DNA from: Acidimicrobiales bacterium
GTDB lineage: Bacteria; Actinomycetota; Acidimicrobiia; Acidimicrobiales; MedAcidi-G1
Assembly (NCBI GenBank): GCA_029577135.1
Contig: JARQPW010000002.1
Location: forward strand, 47,768 to 111,767
Length of the DNA: 64,000 nt
Reading direction: 5' to 3'
Below the pieces are notes generated by a model that saw only the letters and a program-made list of their open reading frames with translations, was not told the origin of the DNA and did not search any database. Of the stretch, positions 7,537 to 17,551 are shown piece after piece (the first letter of the stretch is position 1; the number at the start of each line of letters is the position of its first letter). Position numbers and translations under genes: made by a program.

Positions 7537-8562
7537 GTGCGCGTCGTCGCCGCTCCGGACAAGTTCCGCGGGACCTCGACCGCTGGCGAGATCGCCGATG
7601 CCGTCGTGCGCGGCGCGACCTCCGCCGGAGCGACGGCGGATGCGCTGCCCATGGCCGATGGCGGAGAAGGGACCCTCGAGGCACTCGGCGGGGGCAACCG
7701 ACGGTCGAGGGTGACCGGTCCACTCGGTCCGACGGTGGATGCTGCGTGGCGCCTGGTCGACCGGTTGGCGGTGGTCGAGATGGCGCAGGCCTCAGGCCTC
7801 GTCCTCGCCGGAGGAGCAGAGGGCAACGAGCCCCTCGACGCCACGACTGCCGGGACCGGCGAGCTCATCCGCGAGGCGGTCGAATCGGGTGCCCGACGGG
7901 TGATCGTGGCGGTCGGCGGCTCGGCCTCGACCGACGGAGGACTGGGAGCGCTGCGGGCGATGGGTCCGCCGGCCCGCTACCGGGGCGTCGAACTGCTGGT
8001 GGCCTGCGACGTCCGGACGACCTTCATCGAGGCTGCAGAGGTCTTCGGGCCGCAGAAGGGGGCCTCTAGGGCCCAGGTCGAGATGCTGCGCCGGCGCCTC
8101 GTCCGACAGGCCCAGCAGTACGAGGAGGACTTCGGGATCGACGTGGCGGACCTCCCCCGGGCGGGGGCCGCAGGTGGCCTGGCGGGAGGCCTGGCCGCAA
8201 TCGGCGCCGAACTGGTGGACGGGATCGACCTCGTGGCCGAGGAGTTGGCGCTGGACGAGGTCCTCGAGGGAGCCGACCTCGTCGTGACGGGGGAGGGGAT
8301 GCTCGATGCCACCTCCTACGAGGGCAAGGTCGTGGGCGGCGTGTCGGCCTATGCAGCGGCAGCCGGGTTACCGGTCCTGATCGTGGCCGGCCAGGTCGCC
8401 GCCGGCCTTGCGGGTCGCTCCGACGTGGTCTCCCTGGTCGAACGGTTCGGCGGGGAGCGGGCCCGATCCGATCCCGCCGGATGCGTGAAGGCCGTCGTGG
8501 CGGAGGTGGTCGGAGCGGCCATTGCAGGGGCTTCAGGCGCTGATCGGGCCACGCGTCGATAG
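7537..8562 (+). CDS. glxK: Glycerate 2-kinase (GlxK/GckA family I)
   Basis: Phosphorylates D-glycerate, feeding glyoxylate or serine-derived carbon into glycolysis. The 341-residue product has the family order: APDKFRGT at the N-terminus, ADGGEGT, VGGSASTDGG, ACDV, FGPQKGA, GAAGGLAGG and TGEGMLDATS near the C-terminus. It has a GTG start 16 bp after the LytR_C gene. No glyoxylate carboligase or tartronate semialdehyde reductase gene is adjacent, so the physiological source of glycerate is not visible here. Confidence 0.93.
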   Translation: MRVVAAPDKFRGTSTAGEIADAVVRGATSAGATADALPMADGGEGTLEALGGGNRRSRVTGPLGPTVDAAWRLVDRLAVVEMAQASGLVLAGGAEGNEPLDATTAGTGELIREAVESGARRVIVAVGGSASTDGGLGALRAMGPPARYRGVELLVACDVRTTFIEAAEVFGPQKGASRAQVEMLRRRLVRQAQQYEEDFGIDVADLPRAGAAGGLAGGLAAIGAELVDGIDLVAEELALDEVLEGADLVVTGEGMLDATSYEGKVVGGVSAYAAAAGLPVLIVAGQVAAGLAGRSDVVSLVERFGGERARSDPAGCVKAVVAEVVGAAIAGASGADRATRR

Positions 8563-8620
8563 GTTTTTGGGGCCAGTTCGACGCCGGCTCCCGCCGCGCA
8601 CCAGCCCACGGAGGCACCCC

Positions 8621-8896
8621 ATGGCCGTCACCATCCGCATCCCCACCACGTTGCGTCCCCTCACCGCCGGTGCCGGCGAAGTCGAGGTCGACGGCGCCAC
8701 GGTCGGTGAGGCCCTGGCCTCCCTCGAGGCCTCCCACCCCGGCTTCGGTTCCCGCATTCTCGACGAGTCGGGTGCCCTGCGCCGGTTCGTCAACGTGTTC
8801 GTGAGCGACGAGGACGTGCGCTTCCTCCAAGGTCTCGACACGCCGATCCCCGACGGTGGAACCGTCGCCATCGTCCCGGCCGTCGCCGGCGGCTGA
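8621..8896 (+). CDS. cysO: MoaD/ThiS-family sulfur carrier, CysO-like
   Basis: A 91-residue ubiquitin-fold protein ending in Gly-Gly, the tail that is adenylated and thiocarboxylated in sulfur carriers. Segments RRFVNVFVSDEDVRF and VAIVPAVAGG closely resemble mycobacterial CysO, the sulfur donor for cysteine synthase CysM, more than MoaD proper. A good ribosome-binding site, GGAGG, sits 6 bases before the ATG. The usual partners mec and cysM are absent nearby; the neighbours are glycerate kinase and groL. The role in cysteine synthesis is therefore inferred from similarity only. Confidence 0.85.
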   Translation: MAVTIRIPTTLRPLTAGAGEVEVDGATVGEALASLEASHPGFGSRILDESGALRRFVNVFVSDEDVRFLQGLDTPIPDGGTVAIVPAVAGG

Positions 8897-8965
8897 GCGC
8901 GATGCGGCCCACGCCCTCCGGCGGATTCCACCGCTAGGCGGCTCCGTTCCCCCGGTTCCGAAGTG

Positions 8966-8993
8966 CCCGGCCGAGGTTGTGATTCCCGGCCGA
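8966..8993. promoter_or_regulatory. 9-bp direct repeats flanking a possible groL -35 element
   Basis: Two exact copies of CCCGGCCGA start at 8966 and 8985, 19 bp apart (about two helical turns), on either side of TTGTGA at 8977. With TTGGAT at 9000 and 17 bp between, this could be the groL promoter, though the -10 match is weak. Confidence 0.3.
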
Positions 8994-9004
8994 CGCTGAT
9001 TGGA

Positions 9005-9031
9005 TTGGCACTCGCCGAGCGAGAGTGCCAA
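9005..9031. promoter_or_regulatory. CIRCE operator (HrcA binding site)
   Basis: A perfect inverted repeat TTGGCACTC-N9-GAGTGCCAA, matching the CIRCE consensus apart from the T/A to G/C change in the third arm position that GC-rich actinobacteria often show. It lies 66 bp before the groL ATG, so groL is expected to be repressed by HrcA and induced by heat shock. hrcA itself is not in the window. Confidence 0.93.
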
Positions 9032-9046
9032 GCGTTGCGACCCTGA

Positions 9047-10714
<1,668 letters not shown>

Positions 10715-10747
10715 AGATTCTCCATCCCGGACCCCTTCACGCGTGCG

Positions 10748-10779
10748 GGGCGCCCTTCGGGGCGCCCTGTCGCCGTTTT
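10748..10779 (+). terminator. Rho-independent terminator after groL
   Basis: An 8-bp GC stem (GGGCGCCC at 10748-10755 and 10760-10767) closed by a TTCG tetraloop, with a TTTT run at 10776-10779. The T-tract is short and displaced by 8 bases. It lies 34 bp after the groL stop and before the fdhD promoter region. Confidence 0.75.
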
Positions 10780-10829
10780 GAACCCCGGGACTGTTCACTG
10801 GTGGTCGTGAACGCCGGAGGAGGACGAGC

Positions 10830-11618
10830 ATGAGTCGGGGCCGGACGCAGCGGGTGCTGACACGGCGGGTCGAGGGCGACGCCTCCCGACGGGTCCAGGA
10901 CGAGCTGATCGTCGAGGAGCCGATGTCCATACGCCTCGACGGCGAGTTGGTCGCCACCACCATGCGCACTCCGGGCGACGACTTCGAGCTCGCCGTCGGC
11001 TTCCTCGTCACCGAGGGGATGCTCGACGACGCCCCAATCCGGGCCGTTCGCTACTGCGGGCAGGGCTCCGCCTCCGGCGCCGAGTTCAACGACGTCACCG
11101 TCGAGACCGGCGGGGTCGCACCGGTGCCGACGCCGCGGCTGGGGCCGGCATCCTCCTCATGCGGGATCTGCGGCTCGGTGGCCATCGACGAGTTGGTCGA
11201 GCGACTCGAGCCCCTCGACCTCGAGCCATTCGATCCGGCCGTGCTGGCGGGTGTGACGGAGCGGATCGCCGACGACCAGGCCCTCTTCAGCACCACCGGT
11301 GCCGTGCACGCAGCGGTCGCCTTCGACCGGTCCGGACAGCCCCTCGTGCTGCGCGAGGACATCGGTCGCCACAACGCCGTCGACAAGGTGGTGGGACGGC
11401 TGCACCTCGACGGTCAGCTGCCCGCCAACGACCTCGGCCTGTGGGTCAGCGGACGCGCCTCGTTCGAGATGGCCCAGAAGGCGTGGGCGGCCGGCTTCGC
11501 CGCACTCGTGGCCGTGAGCGGTCCGTCGGCGTTGGCCGTCGAAACCGCTCGCACCGCCGGCCTGCAACTGGCGGGCTTCGCCCGCGGCAAGCGGCTCAAC
11601 CTCTACACCGGCGACTGA
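10830..11618 (+). CDS. fdhD: Formate dehydrogenase accessory sulfurtransferase FdhD
   Basis: Passes sulfur from a cysteine desulfurase to the molybdenum cofactor of formate dehydrogenase. The 262-residue product has the paired cysteines SSCGICGS at about 110-117, the REDIGRHNAVDKV block, and a C-terminal GFARGKRLNLYTG. A strong GGAGGAGG lies about 6 bases before the ATG. No formate dehydrogenase genes are in the window, so the client enzyme must be encoded elsewhere. Confidence 0.93.
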   Translation: MSRGRTQRVLTRRVEGDASRRVQDELIVEEPMSIRLDGELVATTMRTPGDDFELAVGFLVTEGMLDDAPIRAVRYCGQGSASGAEFNDVTVETGGVAPVPTPRLGPASSSCGICGSVAIDELVERLEPLDLEPFDPAVLAGVTERIADDQALFSTTGAVHAAVAFDRSGQPLVLREDIGRHNAVDKVVGRLHLDGQLPANDLGLWVSGRASFEMAQKAWAAGFAALVAVSGPSALAVETARTAGLQLAGFARGKRLNLYTGD

Positions 11619-11653
11619 GTCCCGGCCCGGCCCACCTCCGTACACTCGGCGCC

Positions 11654-12343
11654 ATGAGCGAGCCGGCCACCCCGTCCGAGGGCCTCGGGGTCCTCCACCT
11701 GTTCTGCAAGGTCGGCCCGTTGGCGGACGCCGATGCCGTGCGGGCAGCAGTCGGAGCCGCCGAGTCGTCCGGTGACCAGGTGGTGTCGGTGGCGGTCCTC
11801 GGCCACAAGGCCGACCTTGCGTTCATGGCGCTGGGCGACGACCTGTGGCGCCTCCGAGGCCTACAGACCGGCCTCACCCAGGCCGGCCTCGAGGTGGTCG
11901 ACAGCTACGTCTCCCTGACCGAGGTCTCAGAGTACGCCGCCGGGCTCCCCGACGAGATGAAGGAGGCCCGGCTACGTCCGGTGTTGCCTCCGGAGGGCAA
12001 GCCGGCCTGGTGCTTCTATCCGATGTCGAAGCGCCGGGGCGAACACGCCAACTGGTTCACGCTCCCCTTCGAGGAGCGGCGCGACCTGATGCTCGAGCAC
12101 GGCACGTCGGGGCGCAACTTCGCCGGCCGCATCGTGCAGCTCATCACAGCCTCGACCGGAGTCGACGACTACGAGTGGGGCGTCACGCTGTTCGGCCGGC
12201 GACCCGATGACCTCAAGGACGTTGTCTACACGCTGCGTTATGACGAGGCCTCCGCGGTCTACGCCGAGTTCGGGATCTTCTACACGGGCCTCGTCGGCTC
12301 CCTCGACGAGGTCCTCGACAGCGTCGGCTGCCGGGCGGGGTAG
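11654..12343 (+). CDS. hemQ: Coproheme decarboxylase HemQ (ChdC)
   Basis: A 229-residue chlorite-dismutase-fold protein that oxidatively decarboxylates coproheme to heme b in the last step of the coproporphyrin-dependent pathway. Key segments are FYPMSKRR, which carries the conserved Tyr, the heme-ligand region LMLEHGTSGRNFAG, and DYEWGVTLFGR. The arginine pattern of true chlorite dismutases is absent. It lies about 38 kb from hemE and hemY in this window. The ATG at 11654 follows a short gap after fdhD. Confidence 0.92.
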   Translation: MSEPATPSEGLGVLHLFCKVGPLADADAVRAAVGAAESSGDQVVSVAVLGHKADLAFMALGDDLWRLRGLQTGLTQAGLEVVDSYVSLTEVSEYAAGLPDEMKEARLRPVLPPEGKPAWCFYPMSKRRGEHANWFTLPFEERRDLMLEHGTSGRNFAGRIVQLITASTGVDDYEWGVTLFGRRPDDLKDVVYTLRYDEASAVYAEFGIFYTGLVGSLDEVLDSVGCRAG

Positions 12344-12350
12344 CGACCCG

Positions 12351-13178
12351 GTGAGCCCGTCCACGCCGGTCGGAGTCAGGGAGCCGCTGGATCGGCTGCG
12401 CGCCGACCTCGGGGCACTGGAGAGCGTCGTGGTTGCCTTCTCGGGGGGCGTCGACTCGGCATTCCTCGCCTACGTCGCCCACGAGACCCTCGGCCCCGAT
12501 CGGGCCAGGTCCGTCACGGCCGTGTCGCCGTCCCTTGCTGCCGTCGAAGAGGAGGAGGCCGCAGCGCTGGCCGAGGAATGGGGCCTGCGCTGGACCACGG
12601 TCGAGACCGACGAGATGGCTTCGGCCGCCTACCGGGCCAACGACGCCGACCGCTGCTTCCACTGCAAGGTCGCGTTGATGGACGCCGTCGGGCCGATCGC
12701 CGACGCCGAGGGGTCGACGGTGCTGCTCGGCGTCACGCTCGACGACCTGGGTGACCACCGTCCCGGCCAGCAGGCCGCCGCCGAGCGGGGCGCCCGGTTC
12801 CCCCTCCTCGATGCCGGCTTCACCAAGGCCGAGGTCAGGGAGCAGTCCCGGCTGCTGGGCCTGCGGACCTGGGACAAGCCGGCCGGGCCGTGCCTCGCCT
12901 CCCGGGTCCCCTACGGCACGTCGGTCAGCGTGTTTGTGCTGTCGACCGTGGAGCGCGCCGAGGCGGGCCTGCGACGGCTGGGCTTCGACGAGCTGCGGGT
13001 GCGCCACTACGGCGACACGGCCCGGATCGAGGTCCCCGTGCACCGACTCGGGGAGGTCGTGGTTCAGCGGTCCGAGGTCGTGGCCGCGGTCTCCGCCGCC
13101 GGCTATCACTACGTCACCATCGACCTGGCCGGACTGCGGTCCGGCAACCTCAACGACGGCCTCCGGTCCGATCCGTGA
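12351..13178 (+). CDS. larE: LarE-family ATP-dependent sacrificial sulfur transferase
   Basis: A 275-residue PP-loop protein: AFSGGVDSAF binds ATP near residue 30, then RCFHCK, DDLGDHRPGQ, and PAGPCLASRVPYGT with the Cys that corresponds to the sacrificial sulfur-donating Cys of Lactobacillus LarE. LarE makes the nickel-pincer cofactor of lactate racemase with LarB and LarC, neither of which is nearby, so another thiolation target is possible. The GTG at 12351 follows the hemQ stop by 7 bases. Confidence 0.85.
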   Translation: MSPSTPVGVREPLDRLRADLGALESVVVAFSGGVDSAFLAYVAHETLGPDRARSVTAVSPSLAAVEEEEAAALAEEWGLRWTTVETDEMASAAYRANDADRCFHCKVALMDAVGPIADAEGSTVLLGVTLDDLGDHRPGQQAAAERGARFPLLDAGFTKAEVREQSRLLGLRTWDKPAGPCLASRVPYGTSVSVFVLSTVERAEAGLRRLGFDELRVRHYGDTARIEVPVHRLGEVVVQRSEVVAAVSAAGYHYVTIDLAGLRSGNLNDGLRSDP

Positions 13179-13180
13179 CC

Positions 13181-13492
13181 ATGCGGGTGCGGGCCTACGT
13201 CCCCGACCTGATGGACCGGTCACGACTGCGTGCGCCGGAGGCCTCGGTCGAGTTCGTGGCCGACCCGGCGGCGCTCCTCGACGAGTCGGCCGACCTGTTC
13301 GTCCTCGACCTTGCCCGTTCCGATGCCCTCCTGGCCATTTCGGGCCGCTCCGTCTGGTCTGGTCTGGTCGTGGGCTTTGCCCCGCACGTCGATGACGAGG
13401 TCATGGCAGTGGCACGGGAGGCCGGCTGCGACGAGGTGCTGCCCCGGTCGGCCTTCTTCCGAAGGTTCCCCGACCTCGGTCCTGACGCATGA
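13181..13492 (+). CDS. Small conserved protein with receiver-like fold
   Basis: 103 residues; the ATG is 2 bases after the larE stop. The pattern of a hydrophobic strand ending in Asp (LFVLDL), a middle strand (LVVGFAPHVDDE) and a final strand with AGCDEVLPRSAFF resembles the alpha/beta layout and C-terminal Lys/Arg loop of response-regulator receivers. It lacks a convincing acidic phosphorylation pocket and has no output domain. I do not recognise a named family. Tight spacing between larE and glnD suggests one transcript. Confidence 0.7.
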   Translation: MRVRAYVPDLMDRSRLRAPEASVEFVADPAALLDESADLFVLDLARSDALLAISGRSVWSGLVVGFAPHVDDEVMAVAREAGCDEVLPRSAFFRRFPDLGPDA

Positions 13493-13499
13493 TGGGGCC

Positions 13500-15809
13500 A
13501 TGACGGTCGACGCACCGACCTATTCGATCGACGACCTGCTCGAAGACGACGGCCTGACCGGAATCTCATGGTGTGAGGCCCGGGCAGATCGGGTCGACGA
13601 ATATCTGGCAGCCCTCCATGCTGCGGCCGACGCTCCGGCTGGCACCGCCCTCGTGGCGCTCGGTGGCTATGGGCGACGGGAACTGTGCCCGGGCAGCGAC
13701 CTCGACGTGGCGCTGGTACACGCCCCCGGCGTAGAGATCGGTGCGGTCGCCGACCGTCTCTGGTATCCGGTGTGGGACGCAGGCCTCAAGCTGGGCCACC
13801 AGGTGGGCACGGTCGACCAGGTCCTCGAGGTGGCCCGCGAGAGCCTCGACACCGCCACGAGCCTGTTGAGCGCTCGGCTGGTGGCCGGCGACGACTTCCT
13901 GGCCGGAGCCCTGGCAGACGGGGGGAGGGCCCAGTGGTCGTCCCGCTGGCGAAGACACCTCCGGGACCTCGGCACGGCGGCCGGTGAGCGGCACGCCCGG
14001 TTCGGCGAGGTCGCCTTCCTGCTCGAGCCCGACCTCAAGGAGGCCCGCGGCGGCCTGCGCGATGTCCACACCCTCGGCTGGCTCGAGATGAACGGGCCAG
14101 TGCTCCGCGAGGCCGAGTCGGCGGCGCTGGCGGAGGCCGCCGAGACCCTCTTGGCTGCACGCGTGGAGCTGCACCGGGTCACGGGGCGGCTCAGCGACCG
14201 CCTGTTGCTGGAGCTCCAGGACGAGGTGGCCGACCGGCTGGGCTACCGGGACGCCGATCTGCTGATGGCGGACGTCGCCGGTGCGGGGCGCACCATCGCC
14301 TGGACCGGCGACGGAGTGCTGCGGCGGATCAGCTGGGCACTGCGCGACCAGGGGCGTCGGATGCCCCCCGTCCTCCGGCGCCGCCGCGAGGTGGCCCCGG
14401 GGATGTCCCTCGAGGACGGCCTGATCCACCTCGCCGACTCGGCGAGCTTTGACGACCCGCTCGCGGTCCTGCGATGCGCCCACGTGGCGGCGGGCCACGA
14501 GGCCCTCCTGGCCCGACGTGCGCTTGAGCGCCTTGCCGCCGAGGCGCCCCCGCTGCCGGAGCCCTGGCCCGAGGAGGCGCGGCACCTCTTCGTGGATCTG
14601 CTGGGCACGGGCGAGCCGGCGGTGGCGGTGATCGAGGACCTCGACCAGATGGGTCTGTTCGTCCCGATCCTTCCCGAATGGGAGCCCTGCAGGTCCCGGC
14701 CGCAGCGCAACGCCTACCACCGCTTCACCGTCGACCGGCACCTGCTGACGGCGGCCGCCGAGGCATCGTTCCTTGTCGACCGGGTCGATCGGCCTGACCT
14801 CCTGCTCGTCGGAGCACTGCTCCACGACATCGGCAAGGGCTATCCGGGCGACCACACCGAGGTGGGCCAGGAACTCGTGGCGACCATCGCCTTCCGGATG
14901 GGGTTTCCGGCGGCGGACGTCTATCTGCTGGTCGCCATGGTGGAGCACCACCTGTTGCTGCCCGACGCAGCCACCCGACGCGACCTCGACGACGACGGAA
15001 CCATCTGGTCCGTGGCGGATGCGGTCGGGGGCCGCCAACTGCTGGCTCTGCTGGGTGCGCTCACCGAAGCCGACTCGATCGCCACCGGCCCGTCGGCGTG
15101 GAGTTCCTGGAAGGCGGAGTTGGTCGAGGAACTGGTGCGGCGGGTCGACCATGTCCTCGCCGGTGGCGAGTTCGACGAGGTGGTCGGAGGGCGGTTCCCC
15201 GACGACGCGCAGCGGGAGATGATCGAGGGCGAGGAGGTGATCGTGCGTGGTGACGGCGTGACCTTGACCGTCGCGGCCGACAACCGGACGGGTACCTTCT
15301 CCAAGATCGCCGGGGTGCTCGCCCTCAACGGAGCGGGTGTGGTCTCGGCTGCGGCACATACGGAGAACGCCAGGGTCCTCTCGGTGTTCCGGGTGCAGGG
15401 AGAGTTCGGCGGAGCCCTCGACTGGGAGCGCATCCGCCGACAGGTCGAGTTGGCGCTGGCGGGTCGCCTGGCGGTGGCTGCCCGGCTGGGGGACCGCTCG
15501 CGCACCTACCGGACGACGCCGACATCGGCCCGCCCGGCCAGGCCGAGGGTCACCGTCGACAACCGGAGCTCCGCTTCGGCCACGGTCCTCGAGGTCACGT
15601 GCCCGGACGGCGTGGGCGTCCTGTACCGGATCACCCGGGCGTTCGCCGAGCTCGACCTCGACATCGTGAGCGCCCGCGTCCAGACGCTGGGCTCCGACGT
15701 GGTCGATTCGTTCTACGTCCGGGACTTCTCGGGGTCCAAGATCCTCGACCTGGAGCACCTGGCTGAGATCGAACTCGCCGTCCTGCGCTGGATCGACGTC
15801 GACTTCTGA
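13500..15809 (+). CDS. glnD: PII uridylyl/adenylyltransferase GlnD
   Basis: Modifies and de-modifies the PII nitrogen signalling protein. The 769-residue product has a nucleotidyltransferase active site GGYGRRELCPGSDLDV at 55-70, an HD hydrolase domain with LLHDIGKGYPGDHTE at about 440, and two C-terminal ACT domains starting near 586 and 693. All four parts of the canonical protein are present. In actinobacteria the modification of PII is usually adenylylation; which nucleotide is used cannot be read from sequence. glnB and amtB are not adjacent, unlike in many relatives. Confidence 0.94.
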   Translation: MTVDAPTYSIDDLLEDDGLTGISWCEARADRVDEYLAALHAAADAPAGTALVALGGYGRRELCPGSDLDVALVHAPGVEIGAVADRLWYPVWDAGLKLGHQVGTVDQVLEVARESLDTATSLLSARLVAGDDFLAGALADGGRAQWSSRWRRHLRDLGTAAGERHARFGEVAFLLEPDLKEARGGLRDVHTLGWLEMNGPVLREAESAALAEAAETLLAARVELHRVTGRLSDRLLLELQDEVADRLGYRDADLLMADVAGAGRTIAWTGDGVLRRISWALRDQGRRMPPVLRRRREVAPGMSLEDGLIHLADSASFDDPLAVLRCAHVAAGHEALLARRALERLAAEAPPLPEPWPEEARHLFVDLLGTGEPAVAVIEDLDQMGLFVPILPEWEPCRSRPQRNAYHRFTVDRHLLTAAAEASFLVDRVDRPDLLLVGALLHDIGKGYPGDHTEVGQELVATIAFRMGFPAADVYLLVAMVEHHLLLPDAATRRDLDDDGTIWSVADAVGGRQLLALLGALTEADSIATGPSAWSSWKAELVEELVRRVDHVLAGGEFDEVVGGRFPDDAQREMIEGEEVIVRGDGVTLTVAADNRTGTFSKIAGVLALNGAGVVSAAAHTENARVLSVFRVQGEFGGALDWERIRRQVELALAGRLAVAARLGDRSRTYRTTPTSARPARPRVTVDNRSSASATVLEVTCPDGVGVLYRITRAFAELDLDIVSARVQTLGSDVVDSFYVRDFSGSKILDLEHLAEIELAVLRWIDVDF

Positions 15810-15854
15810 TCGCGTGCCGGAGGCCGGCGTCGGGATCGCCTACGGTCAGCGTCC

Positions 15855-16553
15855 GTGGACTCGAACGACGCTCCCTCCGAGCGCGACCTCCTGCGCTGGT
15901 CGCAGGCCCTGGCGGCCATCGCCCGCACGGGACTGGCCTTCTCCGACGTGGTCTACGAGAGGGAACGCTTCGAGGAGGTACTCCACGTGGCTGCCGACAT
16001 CCGGGCGCGGGCCGGCTCGCCCTTCGACACCGAGACGCTCGTCGGCGACTGGCTGGGGTCCGTGGGATCGGGTGTCCCCGGCTACGTCACGCCGAAGGTC
16101 ACCGTGGGCGCCGTCGTCGGCAACGGTGATGGCGAGATCCTGCTCGTCCAACGGGCCGACTCCGGGCACTGGCTGTTCCCCACGGGTTGGGCGGACGTGG
16201 GCTACTCGGCGTCCGAGGTGGTGGTCAAGGAGGTCCGCGAGGAGACCGGAATCGAATGTGAGGTGATCCGACCGATCGCCATCCTCGACGGCCTGCGCCT
16301 CGGCTTCACCGGCATCCCGCTCTACTCGTTGGTCTTCCATTGCCGGATGACCGGGGGCTCGCTGGCGCCCCATCCGATGGAGTGCCGGGACGTGGGCTTC
16401 TTTGCCGAGGGAGACCTGCCGGAGGACGCGATTCTCCCTGACGAATGGGCGGCCCACTCGTTCGCGGCGATCCGGGGCGAACCCGTGGAGGTCCGGTTCG
16501 ACCCGCCCCGCACCCCGCCGTGGGCCGGGGTCGACCGGGTGGAGGACGCCTAA
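15855..16553 (+). CDS. Nudix hydrolase with N-terminal accessory domain
   Basis: 232 residues. The first 70 resemble the small helical domain found in front of some ADP-sugar or nucleoside-diphosphate Nudix enzymes. The Nudix box runs from GWADVGY to KEVREETGI. Y117 replaces the first Glu and K125 the Arg of the consensus, while the catalytic EE pair is intact, so metal-dependent hydrolysis is still expected. The GTG start lies 45 bp after glnD. The substrate is unknown. It is convergent with the PAC2 gene, with overlapping 3' ends. Confidence 0.85.
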   Translation: MDSNDAPSERDLLRWSQALAAIARTGLAFSDVVYERERFEEVLHVAADIRARAGSPFDTETLVGDWLGSVGSGVPGYVTPKVTVGAVVGNGDGEILLVQRADSGHWLFPTGWADVGYSASEVVVKEVREETGIECEVIRPIAILDGLRLGFTGIPLYSLVFHCRMTGGSLAPHPMECRDVGFFAEGDLPEDAILPDEWAAHSFAAIRGEPVEVRFDPPRTPPWAGVDRVEDA

Positions 16554-17476
16554 CTGCGGCCGGGGTTGTTGCGCAGGAAGTCCTCGACCTCTGCGACCAG
16601 CGACTCGGGGTCGTCGGAGATGCTTGCCACGTCGGCGCTGTCGACCCCGATGAACAGGTCTTCGATCGATGCGTCCTCGGCATCCTGGAGGTCGAAGTTC
16701 GCCTCGAGGTCCTCGACGAACTCGGCGGTGCGCTCGTCCTCGGCGACCAGATCGCTGATCTGGCGTTCGTAGGCGGCACTGGCGATCTGGAGGTCGGTGC
16801 TGGGCAGGGGCACGCCGAGGACCACGCTGATCTTCTCGACGAGCGCAAGGGCGGCCTTCGGGGACGGGGTGCTCGAGACGTAGGCGGGAACGCCGGCCCA
16901 GAGTGAAGCCGTCGAGAGGCCCGAGTCACGGAGGTGTGCGCCGAGGACGCCCACGATGCCGGTGGGCCCCTGGTATTCCGACGGCATGAGGCCCAACCGG
17001 TCGGAGAGTTCGATGTTGTCCGTGCTGCCGAAGATCTGGACCGGCCGGGTGTGCGGGATATCGGCCAGCAGGGCGCCGAGGGTGACGACGTGGCGGGCAC
17101 CGACCTGTTGGGCGACGCTGACGACGTGGTCGGCGAAGGTGCGCCAACGCAGTTGGGGTTCGTGGCCGACGAGCACGACCAGGTCGTGGGTGGCGTCGGG
17201 AAGGTTGGCGACGTGGACGGTCGTGGCGGGCCACTCGATGATGCGTCGGCCGTCGACCAGGCGGACGAACGGGCGGGCGACGGTGAAGTCGAAGAAGTCC
17301 TCGGCCTCGATCGTTCCGACCTCGTGGGCGTCGAAGTGGTTGCGGACGTAGCGGGCGGCGGTGCTGGCCGCCTCGCCCGCATCGTTCCAACCTTCGAAGG
17401 CTGCCAGCACGATCGGGTCCTCGAGGGTGGGCTCTTGGTCCCAGTGGAGGTGAGGTGCGGGGGGAGGAACGCTCAT
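16550..17476 (-). CDS. PAC2 family protein
   Basis: 308 residues with the PAC2 (proteasome assembly chaperone 2-like) fold common in actinobacteria: an N-terminal FEGWNDAGEAAS motif, central LGALLADIPHTRP and GPTGIVGVL, and an acidic C-terminal helix. The cellular role is not established; an assembly or ATP-grasp-like partner function is speculated. The ATG at 17476 gives the family's normal length. A much longer open frame upstream is antisense to the GNAT gene and rejected. Confidence 0.88.
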   Translation of the reverse strand: MSVPPPAPHLHWDQEPTLEDPIVLAAFEGWNDAGEAASTAARYVRNHFDAHEVGTIEAEDFFDFTVARPFVRLVDGRRIIEWPATTVHVANLPDATHDLVVLVGHEPQLRWRTFADHVVSVAQQVGARHVVTLGALLADIPHTRPVQIFGSTDNIELSDRLGLMPSEYQGPTGIVGVLGAHLRDSGLSTASLWAGVPAYVSSTPSPKAALALVEKISVVLGVPLPSTDLQIASAAYERQISDLVAEDERTAEFVEDLEANFDLQDAEDASIEDLFIGVDSADVASISDDPESLVAEVEDFLRNNPGRS

Positions 17477-17551
17477 TGGCCGCGAGGGTATCGGTGGCTC
17501 CGGCAACGCGCTCCCGGCGACCTGTTCTGTCGGGACGTACACTCGGCGACC

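Noticed and set aside
13566..15758. 730-codon open frame on the reverse strand opposite glnD
   Set aside because: It mirrors glnD, which has full domain content. In GC-rich DNA the antisense frame stays open by codon bias; its translation has no recognisable domain and is rich in Arg, Gly and His.
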